In this document: positions 19,558 through 25,191 of the stretch, one piece after another
Layout: the number at the start of each line of letters is the position of its first letter
Numbering within the stretch: position 1 is the stretch's first letter
NCBI GenBank assembly: GCA_031283105.1
Contig: JAITCL010000056.1
Coordinates: 1 to 35,431 of the forward strand
DNA: 35,431 nt
DNA from: Treponema sp.
GTDB taxonomy: Bacteria; Spirochaetota; Spirochaetia; Treponematales; Breznakiellaceae
Reading direction: 5' to 3'
Translations under genes and position numbers: made by a program
The notes under the pieces: generated by a model
Seen by the model: the letters and a program-made list of their open reading frames with translations, nothing else
What the model was told of the DNA's origin: nothing
The model's database searches: none

Positions 19558-20160
19558 CTATTGGGTACAACTATTAGGTTTTATCGATTCCAAAGGCCAG
19601 CCCAAAAGCCTTTCCGCCTCCGCCCGCCGTCCGGCGGCCAAAGCCTGCCTGATACGGCTGGAACTGACCGGCTGCCCCTCATCCATAACGGGCGGCGCAA
19701 TCCAAACTTCTACTCCCCGCGCCCCGGCAAGACCCTGTATTTCCTCCGCTCCGGTATCCAACTGGTGTCCGCAGCGAAAATTCCGCCCCAAGGCAATCAG
19801 CTTTACCGCCTGACCGCCCAGCAGCAAATCGACAAAATCCCTGCCGCTTATTTTACTGAATTTTGGAGAAAAGTCAATCAGTACGGTCAGTTGTACGCCC
19901 CAAGCCTCCAAAAACGAGAGTTTTTGTTCCAAATTTATAATATCTCCGGTAAAGGCATCAGGTTTTAAGGTTTTTACAGGATTCTCTTTGAATGTTACCA
20001 CGGTGGGGATGTGAGGGCTGGCGCATATCCGTTGAATCAGGGACTGGTGACCTTTATGTACGCCGTCAAAAACCCCGATGGTAAGAGCGAGGGGGAGTGG
20101 GGAGTAGGGAGTAGGGGATGGGGAGATATACTCTTTCCAGTCAATCACGCGCATAGACAT
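19558..20160 (-). CDS. ribF: RibF-type FAD synthetase domain only, no flavokinase domain
   Basis: 200 residues from the ATG at 20160, which has GGAAG 7 bases upstream; ATGs at 20154 and 20166 are near alternatives. The nucleotidyltransferase motifs of bacterial FAD synthetase are present: GVFDGVHKGHQSLI (HxGH-like), VVTFKENP, the FxCGHQ-like GRNFRCGHQ and the ISSSRIR-like VSSSRIRQAL. Ordinary bifunctional RibF is ~310 residues with a C-terminal riboflavin kinase domain; here the protein stops right after the first domain and rpsO follows, so the kinase is absent. A Ser/Pro-rich stretch near residue 13 comes from a low-complexity DNA insertion. It overlaps the truB end by 20 bases. Confidence 0.88.
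   Translation of the reverse strand: MSMRVIDWKEYISPSPTPYSPLPLALTIGVFDGVHKGHQSLIQRICASPHIPTVVTFKENPVKTLKPDAFTGDIINLEQKLSFLEAWGVQLTVLIDFSPKFSKISGRDFVDLLLGGQAVKLIALGRNFRCGHQLDTGAEEIQGLAGARGVEVWIAPPVMDEGQPVSSSRIRQALAAGRRAEAERLLGWPLESIKPNSCTQ
20084..20129. repeat. Low-complexity heptamer-type repeat inside ribF
   Basis: A G-rich plus-strand stretch built from GGGAGTA/GGGGAGT-like units with period near 7 (e.g. GGGAGTAGGGAGTAGGGG). It lies in frame in ribF and encodes the SPSPTPYSPLPLAL segment just before the GVFDGVHKGH motif. It resembles the short tandem heptamer repeats known from cyanobacteria and other bacteria, and a similar insertion sits in truB. Confidence 0.7.
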
Positions 20161-21118
20161 ATCCATACTTCCATTTATCGTTTGATTTCTCAATAACGGC
20201 GACAAAGGTATCGCCTGAAAAAAGAGCGGCGACGGCATTTTCCCCGCCAAATTCCGGCGAACCATCTTTTAGTATCTGCGCCAAAGGCTTGCCCTGAATA
20301 ATTTTTGCGGCATCCGGCGGGGTAATATCAAAACAGGGAATGTCAAGATTTTTGAAAACAGCTTTATTTATGGGTCTAATTCCTAATTCCTCATTCCTAA
20401 TTTCCCCACTCCCTATTCCCTCTTCCCTATTCCCTCCGTGTCCTCCGTGTTCTCCGTGGTTAAAAATTCTTCCCACGCTAACCGCATCTTCCAGCTTAAA
20501 ACCCGCAACCTGAGTGCGAAGCAAAGCGGTCAAATGGGCGCGGCTTCCGGCTGTCAAAGCAATATCCCGCGCCAGCGAACGAATGTAGGTGCCGCCGGAG
20601 CAATGGACGAAAATTTTCGCATGGGGTGGCTCCCATGAAAGAAGTTTCAGACGGTAAATTTCCACCGGACGCTTACGCATTGCGGGGGTCTGTCCCCGGC
20701 GGGCAAGCGCCGAAGCCCGTTCCCCGTCAACATGAATCGCCGAATAAGCCGGGGGGGCCTGTTCAATTTTTCCGCAAAATTGGGAAAGGGCCTGTTCAAC
20801 TGCTTCACGGCCCGGCAGGGGGGCGTTGGCAATGACCGCGCCTTCCGGGTCAAGGGTGTCGGTTTCGGCGCCAAAACAGATTGTGCCTTCATACTGTTTA
20901 TCGCAATGGGTAAACCATTGGCTGAGTTTCAGCGCCCTGCCGGTCAATACCAGCAGCAGCCCCTCGGCAAATTTGTCCAGAGTGCCGGTGTGGCCAGCCT
21001 TGCCGGTTCCCAGAACGCGTTTAATGTCACGTAATGAATCAAAAGAGGTTGTACCGGGTTGTTTGTGCAGTAGAATCAGGCCGGAAGGGGCAGCCTCGTT
21101 ATTTGGTCTTATTTTCAA
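20141..21118 (-). CDS. truB: tRNA pseudouridine synthase B with an in-frame low-complexity insertion
   Basis: About 325 residues from a TTG at 21118 (KIRPNNEAAPSGLILLHKQPG); no ATG lies nearby and the promoter abuts this codon. TruB makes pseudouridine 55 in the T loop of tRNAs. Visible are GLILLHKQPGTTS, GHTGTLDKFAEGLL with the catalytic Asp, YEGTICFGAETDTLD, QAPPAYSAIHVDGERA and GTYIRSLARDI. Between the catalytic domain and the C-terminal part lies an unusual Gly/His/Glu-rich stretch (about FNHGEHGGHGGNREEGIGSG) encoded by a repeat. The far upstream frame to 21253 is not credible. First gene of the operon running to 11734. Confidence 0.93.
   Translation of the reverse strand: MKIRPNNEAAPSGLILLHKQPGTTSFDSLRDIKRVLGTGKAGHTGTLDKFAEGLLLVLTGRALKLSQWFTHCDKQYEGTICFGAETDTLDPEGAVIANAPLPGREAVEQALSQFCGKIEQAPPAYSAIHVDGERASALARRGQTPAMRKRPVEIYRLKLLSWEPPHAKIFVHCSGGTYIRSLARDIALTAGSRAHLTALLRTQVAGFKLEDAVSVGRIFNHGEHGGHGGNREEGIGSGEIRNEELGIRPINKAVFKNLDIPCFDITPPDAAKIIQGKPLAQILKDGSPEFGGENAVAALFSGDTFVAVIEKSNDKWKYGYVYARD
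20374..20459. repeat. Low-complexity short tandem repeats inside truB
   Basis: Three kinds of short unit follow each other on the plus strand: TAATTCC-type, CCCTATTCCCT-type (period about 7) and CCGTGTCCTCCGTG-type. The stretch keeps the reading frame and adds about 29 residues between the catalytic part and the C-terminal part of TruB. Units of this kind behave as dispersed repeats in some bacterial genomes. Confidence 0.75.
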
Positions 21119-21126
21119 TATATGAC

Positions 21127-21156
21127 AGTATACTGCACCGGCTATCCGGTAGTAAA
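21127..21156 (-). promoter_or_regulatory. truB promoter TTTACT-N18-TATACT with internal dyad
   Basis: On the minus strand TTTACT (21156-21151) and TATACT (21132-21127) are 18 bases apart. The spacer contains ACCGG/CCGGT, a 5-bp dyad. The TTG start of truB is 8 bases after the -10 box, so the message would be leaderless or nearly so. It gives the truB operon its own promoter now that rbfA is separated from it. Confidence 0.45.
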
Positions 21157-21168
21157 TATTGAGAGGGC

Positions 21169-21864
21169 TTACGAATGGTGCTTGACACCCGGCGTGATCC
21201 TGAAAAGTGCGTCGATCCGTGCGCCAAGGTGTTTGGTAAAAAAGCCCATGCACTTACCTATTCCGATCATCGAAATGAGCGTTCCTTCCCTTATACCGAC
21301 AATCTTTTTGATGGTGATGAAGGAAATCACCGCCGCCGTAACAACAACCAAAGTATCGAAAGCGACTTTGATATTGTGCAATTTCCAGCCGGTCTTTTTT
21401 TCAATCGCCAGTATAAGCCCTTCCGCAGGCTGTGGCAGAATGTCAGCCCTGAGATAAAGCATTATGCCCAGACCGATTATGCTTATGCCGGCCAGCAGGA
21501 ATAAGACCCGTACCGGATAGAGTTGCGGAACCGGGAACGCAAGGACATGGTTACAGAGGAAGACAAACCAGCCGAACATCAGGGCGGCTCCGGCCTGCAA
21601 CAGGTTATTGATACGGAATTCCTTTCTCAGTATTGCAAGTTGTATCAGTACATAACAGGCGTATACGGCGCCGGTCATGAGACCATGATCTACGGAAAGA
21701 ACCTTGCTCAAAACAAAGGCAATGGAATTGACCGGAGTGATTCCCATATCGGCTTTCACCGCCATCGCCACGCCAAATGCAAGTACGAAGTTTCCCAGAA
21801 GACAAAGCGCGGCGCGGCGGATAAACAGCGGATTGAGAAATTTTTCCTTAATCGCAATTTTCAT
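21169..21864 (-). CDS. YczE/YyaS/YitT-type integral membrane protein (DUF6198-like)
   Basis: 231 residues from the ATG at 21864 (MKIAIKEKFLNPLFIRR). The protein has about five to six hydrophobic helices, an early LLGNFVLAFGVAMAVKADMGITPVNS segment (the G-x-G and TP-x-NS pattern seen in this family) and a second half with GLGIMLYLRADILPQPAEGL, which repeats that pattern. Function of the family is unknown; some members lie beside transport or antibiotic genes. The last residues (ITPGVKHHS) are encoded by a short motif that also occurs beside another gene in this window. Located in the island between truB and rbfA. Confidence 0.82.
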   Translation of the reverse strand: MKIAIKEKFLNPLFIRRAALCLLGNFVLAFGVAMAVKADMGITPVNSIAFVLSKVLSVDHGLMTGAVYACYVLIQLAILRKEFRINNLLQAGAALMFGWFVFLCNHVLAFPVPQLYPVRVLFLLAGISIIGLGIMLYLRADILPQPAEGLILAIEKKTGWKLHNIKVAFDTLVVVTAAVISFITIKKIVGIREGTLISMIGIGKCMGFFTKHLGARIDALFRITPGVKHHS

Positions 21865-21908
21865 ATTATTTCCCAAAATCATTTTAAATTATATAACATA
21901 AAAAACAC

Positions 21909-21946
21909 CATGAGGCAATCCGGTACATTTTTGGCATTGCCTCATG
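21909..21946 (-). terminator. Terminator-like hairpin after the broken regulator
   Basis: An 11-bp perfect inverted repeat CATGAGGCAAT / ATTGCCTCATG with a 16-base loop. On the minus strand it is followed by GTGTTTTTT, as expected for an intrinsic terminator of the regulator fragment at 21959. Confidence 0.7.
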
Positions 21947-21958
21947 TGTCATTGAGCG

Positions 21959-22132
21959 TTATGTTTCTTTTTTTACAACAGGAATGCAAATATCACATAC
22001 ATTCCCTTTTTCGTCCATGCAATATTCGTCGTAAAGTTCATAATCGCACTTCATTCCGTCAAACTCATACCCAAGTAGCGCAAAGGTGCCTGATACCCGA
22101 ATCGCATAAAAAGCAATGGGCAAGGTAAGCAT
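21959..22132 (-). pseudogene. Fragment of a regulator: C-terminal end of a GyrI-like effector-binding domain
   Basis: The minus strand encodes LLGYEFDGMKCDYELYDEYC, then MDEKGNVCDICIPVVKK and a stop at 21961-21959. This is the C-terminal pattern of the AraC-type/GyrI-like small-molecule binding domain. Only ~40 residues of it remain. Upstream, the frame passes into the dispersed repeat at 22091-22176, which supplies an ATG (22132) and the residues MLTLPIAFYAIRV; no DNA-binding domain is present. It is a truncated remnant joined to a repeat. Confidence 0.7.
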
Positions 22133-22176
22133 CCGGGCGTGGAGATTTCATGCTCAGATTGCTTACCGCAACATTG
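22091..22176. repeat. Dispersed repeat, copy 1 (~86 bp)
   Basis: Nearly the same as 24309-24395 with a one-base indel and a few substitutions. It contains an inverted pair GGTAAGCA / TTGCTTACC about 30 bases apart. On the minus strand it can encode LTLPIAFYAI in both copies. Copy 1 lies at the broken end of a regulator gene, which suggests a small mobile or recombinogenic element. Confidence 0.85.
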
Positions 22177-22278
22177 CTCATTGTTCATTTGAAACAGCGG
22201 TTATGGTTGCCGCTAAAAAATAACTTTTTTTCCCAACAGACTAATGCAAAACGCAACTTCTCGCCATATATAGTGTAG

Positions 22279-22300
22279 AGCATAGGAAATATGCTATAAT
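22279..22300 (+). promoter_or_regulatory. -10 box TATAAT with overlapping dyad
   Basis: TATAAT at 22295-22300, 23 bases before the ATG at 22324; the -35 region is weak. An inverted repeat AGCATA / TATGCT (22279-22284, 22290-22295) abuts and overlaps the -10 box and could be an operator. A weak AGCGG/CCGCT hairpin with a T run is at 22196-22228 just upstream; otherwise 22177-22278 holds nothing recognisable. Confidence 0.5.
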
Positions 22301-22323
22301 AACAACACAAACAGGAGTAGATT

Positions 22324-22992
22324 ATGACAACAGTGGTAAATGAAAGGCCAATACCAACCGGAGAAGGACTTACCTTTGAAAAAGTGTGGGTAATGTTTCA
22401 GGAAACTGACCGGAAGTTTCAGGAAACCGAGCGGTTGATGAAGGAAAATGCCAAACAGTTCGAGCGGGAAATGAAGAAAAATGCTGAACGGTTTGAGCGG
22501 GAGATGAAAGAAAAGGCCGAACAGTGGGAAAAACAGCACAAGGAAACCGAGCGGATTGTCGGCAAGCTGGGCAACCGGTTCGGCGAACTGGTGGAACATC
22601 TGGTAGCCCCCAATATCAGGGAAAAATTCAATGAGATGGGCTTTTGTTTTACCAAAACCGCTATGGATATTGAAATAAACGATCCTGAAAACCCGAAAGC
22701 CTATGCCGAAGTGGATGTTTTACTGGAAAACGGCGACATTGTGGTAGCCGTGGAAGTTAAATCAAAGCCGAATGATAAAGACGTAAACGACCATGTACGG
22801 CGAATGGAGATATTGCGCAGTCATGCCGACAAAAAGCAGGACAAGCGGCGGTATCAGGGAGCAATAGCCGGAGCGGTAATGAGCGAGGCAGTACGCCGTT
22901 ATATTCTGAAAAAAGGGTTTTACGTTATCGAACAAACTGGCGACACGGTACAGATAAATATTCCCCAAGGATTCAAAGCCCGCGAATGGTAA
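22324..22992 (+). CDS. DUF3782-type protein with coiled coil and PD-(D/E)XK nuclease-like domain
   Basis: 222 residues with a CAGGAG ribosome site. Residues ~25-80 form a charged coiled coil built on a repeated pattern (FQETDRKFQETER, FEREMKKNAERFEREMKEK). The C-terminal ~130 residues carry the nuclease-like core AEVDVLLENGDIVVAVEVKSK with Asp131, Glu144 and Lys146 placed as D...ExK. Such proteins are common, often multi-copy, in cyanobacteria and gut treponemes; the biological role is not known and nuclease activity is inferred only from the motif. Confidence 0.83.
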   Translation: MTTVVNERPIPTGEGLTFEKVWVMFQETDRKFQETERLMKENAKQFEREMKKNAERFEREMKEKAEQWEKQHKETERIVGKLGNRFGELVEHLVAPNIREKFNEMGFCFTKTAMDIEINDPENPKAYAEVDVLLENGDIVVAVEVKSKPNDKDVNDHVRRMEILRSHADKKQDKRRYQGAIAGAVMSEAVRRYILKKGFYVIEQTGDTVQINIPQGFKAREW

Positions 22993-23003
22993 CCGAAAAA
23001 CAG

Positions 23004-23020
23004 CGCCGCGTTAAGCGGCG
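23004..23020 (+). terminator. GC hairpin after the PDDEXK-like gene
   Basis: CGCCGC-GTTAA-GCGGCG, a 6-bp perfect stem 11 bases after the stop. There is no T run, so it may be a weak or factor-dependent terminator or just an mRNA end. The rest of 22993-23190 has no gene; GTGTCA / TGACAC at about 23155-23176 is a further dyad. Confidence 0.4.
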
Positions 23021-23190
23021 TTGACCAAATAAATGCGACACGTTACCGCGCACAATAAAGGCTCCCGTGTACAGTAATGCCGGCTTGATTTAGGTAGCCG
23101 AGCGCGCGGCGGGTCATCCATAATAACTGTATAAACGGCGGGCAGGCAAATCGAGTGTCAGAAACCAAAAATGACACCCGGCGTGACCCC

Positions 23191-23550
23191 TTATTTTCCA
23201 TAGTTTTTTGAATCAAAGGAAGCCTTGATGTTTTGATTGATTGTGACCAACATCTGCGAAATTATTTCTTTTTTTATATTCTGCGGCATTTTTTGCAGAT
23301 AATCTTTGGTTTTTGGCTTCTTTTCCTGCTTTTTTTCGGCAGTCTCAAACATAAATAGCTCATAAGAAGGTATTTCAAGAGCAAAGGCGATTTTCTCGAT
23401 TTTTTCAAAAGATGGGATTCGTCTGCCCATTTCAATCTGACCGATGTAATTGGATGTTGTATCACATTTTTCAGAAAGAACCATTTGCGAAAAACCGCGC
23501 TCTTTGCGTATTCTCTTTAGATTAGTTATAAAAATCTGCTGTAAAGTCAT
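23191..23550 (-). CDS. XRE-family helix-turn-helix regulator
   Basis: 119 residues. Residues ~5-60 are a Cro/CI-type domain: NLKRIRKERGFSQMVLSEK, then TTSNYIGQIEMGRRIPSFEKI, the recognition-helix pattern of the family. The C-terminal half is Lys-rich and helical. Its upstream region holds three copies of a dyad site, so it probably regulates itself and perhaps the lipoprotein reading the other way at 23772. Phage or plasmid style regulators look like this, but no other phage genes are present. Confidence 0.9.
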   Translation of the reverse strand: MTLQQIFITNLKRIRKERGFSQMVLSEKCDTTSNYIGQIEMGRRIPSFEKIEKIAFALEIPSYELFMFETAEKKQEKKPKTKDYLQKMPQNIKKEIISQMLVTINQNIKASFDSKNYGK

Positions 23551-23557
23551 TACTACA

Positions 23558-23645
23558 GTCTAATAGACGTATTTATTCAAAAATTTTTCACTTGTCATAT
23601 AGACATATTTTAATTTATATATTATTATGTCTTTTAGATATATGT
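23558..23645. promoter_or_regulatory. Three-site operator-like array upstream of the XRE regulator
   Basis: GTCTAATAGAC (23558-23568), GTCATATAGAC (23594-23604) and GTCTTTTAGAT (23629-23639) are dyads of the form GTC-WWWWW-GAC, each followed by RTATTT or a close relative. Centre spacings are 36 and 35 bp. The sites fill the AT-rich space before the regulator's ATG. Even spacing of near-identical dyads is what a self-regulating repressor array looks like. Confidence 0.6.
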
Positions 23646-23659
23646 TAAGAAATTGTTCG

Positions 23660-23679
23660 GTGTATAAAAAAGTATACAC
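23660..23679. promoter_or_regulatory. Perfect 7-bp dyad GTGTATA-N6-TATACAC
   Basis: GTGTATA (23660-23666) and TATACAC (23673-23679) form a perfect inverted repeat with an A-rich centre, between the operator array and the lipoprotein. It could be another protein site or part of the lipoprotein promoter; TATACACTAT could include a -10 box. Confidence 0.45.
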
Positions 23680-23771
23680 TATCTGTTTTACTCAAAAAAA
23701 CCGGATTCCCCGGATGGGAAAATATGCGAGAGAGAATGTATGTGTTTAACAACCAACAAAAAGGAGAAACT

Positions 23772-24275
23772 ATGAAAACCAGAAAAATCAGTTTAGTACT
23801 GGCGGTTGCATTGGCATTTGCCCTTGCATTGGGGGCGTGCGACAATGAATCTGACCCACCGGAAAATAAGCCAACTACGGTGACGGTAACTAAAGATGTG
23901 ACGGCGAGTTTTCCGGTGTTTAGCGTTGCCACAAGTGTAAATTTTACAGCTTCTTACTCTCCTTCTGTCGCTGGTGACGGATTTGAGGCTAACGACGTTA
24001 CATATACCGTATATTGTGCCGAATTAAACCGTACTTATAATAACGGAACTGGATTTACTGCAAACATAAGTGATGGGTATACTGACGGTGTATACACTTT
24101 TACACAGACCTTTAAAGCAAGTGACGGTACAACAATAAACAGTCGGGATATAAAAATATTAATAGATTTTGGTTATTTTACGCAATTACAAGATGCCAAC
24201 GGAACTCCCTTAGTTTATCAATCCATTTCTTTTATGCCTTTACATCTTAGTAAATCGGTAACTGAGGTGAATTAA
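23772..24275 (+). CDS. Putative lipoprotein, paralogue of the phase-variable one at 3533
   Basis: 167 residues from the ATG at 23772, with AAGGAG 5 bases upstream; the in-frame ATG-like codons before it lack such a site. The signal peptide is MKTRKISLVLAVALAFALAL followed by a GAC lipobox. The mature part contains TVTVTKDVTASFP, FSVATSVNF, DVTYTVY and DGVYTFTQTFKAS, matching the protein at 3533-3991 block by block. It looks like a beta-rich secreted domain. No enzyme motif is seen. Confidence 0.8.
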   Translation: MKTRKISLVLAVALAFALALGACDNESDPPENKPTTVTVTKDVTASFPVFSVATSVNFTASYSPSVAGDGFEANDVTYTVYCAELNRTYNNGTGFTANISDGYTDGVYTFTQTFKASDGTTINSRDIKILIDFGYFTQLQDANGTPLVYQSISFMPLHLSKSVTEVN

Positions 24276-24308
24276 CTCCACCAGTCCGGGTGGGCACACA
24301 AAGATGAC

Positions 24309-24395
24309 TGATACCAGAATCGCATAAAAAGCAATGGGCAAGGTAAGCAGTCCGGGCGTGGAGATTTCATGTTCAGATTGCTTACCGCTACATTG
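24309..24395. repeat. Dispersed repeat, copy 2 (~87 bp)
   Basis: Second copy of the element at 22091-22176, in the same orientation, with one extra base in the middle (AGCAGTCCGGG against AGCATCCGGG). It lies between the lipoprotein stop and the duplicated end of rbfA, next to another rearrangement point. Confidence 0.85.
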
Positions 24396-24414
24396 TTTAT
24401 TTCTCTTCTTTATT

Positions 24415-24545
24415 TGCCAACTCTTCAATTTTTTTCACTAAATCAAAACCTTCCCGAATGCTGGTGTCGGCATGAAAACGCAGACGGGGGATTTTTCGTA
24501 TGCGCAGGGCGGTGCCCAGTTGGGACTGGATAAATCCGGCGGCGC
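24415..24545 (-). pseudogene. Duplicated 3' end of rbfA
   Basis: 131 bases identical but for one position (24484) to 24832-24962 inside intact rbfA. It encodes AAGFIQSQLGTALRIRKIPR and the rest of the RbfA C-terminus in frame, then ends ELANKEEK-stop, while intact rbfA ends ELAAGTGS-stop. The 5' part of rbfA is missing. The left copy may carry the original 3' end of the gene. Confidence 0.9.
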
Positions 24546-24757
24546 ATTTCAAGGAAGCTGTCCACAGTAATAGAAGAATCTTTGCAAAGCGCCCATATTT
24601 TTTCCAATGCAGCGTCAAGACTGTTGACCGCTTCTTTTTGAGGAGACCAAAAAAGTTCAAGACGGGCGGTTGTTCCCGCCGGTATCTGCGACGGAATCTC
24701 AAAATCCAAATGCAGAAGGTGGTCAGCCGGGATGGTTACCATTTGTTCAATCGTCAT
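24546..24757 (-). pseudogene. Truncated antitoxin-like gene between the two rbfA ends
   Basis: From an ATG at 24757 the minus strand reads MTIEQMVTIPADHLLHLDFE, continues IPSQIPAGTTARLELF and ends its own sequence at KDSSITVDSFLEMRRR. The pattern MTIEQ-VTIPAD...IPAG...DSS-TVD-FL is that of short antitoxins frequent in gut treponemes. The frame then crosses into the duplicated rbfA DNA out of frame, so the normal C-terminus is lost. No toxin gene follows. Identity as an antitoxin is from pattern memory. Confidence 0.6.
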
Positions 24758-24813
24758 AAGAAAAATATAGCATACAAAAGAACAGAGAACAAGCGGGCGG
24801 CACAATCACCACG

Positions 24814-25173
24814 TCAGCTCCCGGTACCGGCTGCCAACTCTTCAATTTTTTTCACTAAATCAAAACCTTCCCGAATGCTGGTGTCGGCATGAAAACGCAG
24901 GCGGGGGATTTTTCGTATGCGCAGGGCGGTGCCCAGTTGGGACTGGATAAATCCGGCGGCGCTTTGCAGGCCTTCGGCACAGCGTTCTATGTTGGCGTTT
25001 TCGCGGATATTGGAAACATAGACATCGGCAAAGGAAAGGTCGCGTGAAACATTTACCCGCGTTATCGAAACAAACGGTGAAACTCTGGGGTCTTTTATTG
25101 CGCCTTCCAGAACAAGGGCGCTGATCATTTCCTGGATAAGCTGCCCCAGCCGCTCGGTTCTGAATTCCGCCAT
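24814..25173 (-). CDS. rbfA: Ribosome-binding factor A
   Basis: 119 residues, the usual size. It has AEFRTERLGQLIQEMISALV, the conserved DPRV segment, SITRVNVSRDLSFADVYVS and the C-terminal IPRLRFHAD. RbfA binds the 30S subunit for 16S rRNA maturation. It follows infB by 18 bases. The extreme C-terminus (AAGTGS) after the repeated segment may be altered by the insertion that created the second copy of its 3' end at 24415. Confidence 0.94.
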   Translation of the reverse strand: MAEFRTERLGQLIQEMISALVLEGAIKDPRVSPFVSITRVNVSRDLSFADVYVSNIRENANIERCAEGLQSAAGFIQSQLGTALRIRKIPRLRFHADTSIREGFDLVKKIEELAAGTGS

Positions 25174-25191
25174 GCTGTTTCGCCCGCGCCG

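Noticed and set aside
23191-24275. Prophage remnant
   Set aside because: An XRE regulator with repeated operators looks phage-like, but no integrase, structural, lysis or replication gene is nearby.
24240-24428. Minus-strand frame of 62 codons next to the lipoprotein
   Set aside because: It consists mostly of the dispersed repeat plus antisense lipoprotein sequence; no independent sign of a gene.
24546-24831. Complete toxin-antitoxin pair
   Set aside because: Only the N-terminal part of an antitoxin-like gene is present and no toxin frame follows; it is a remnant.
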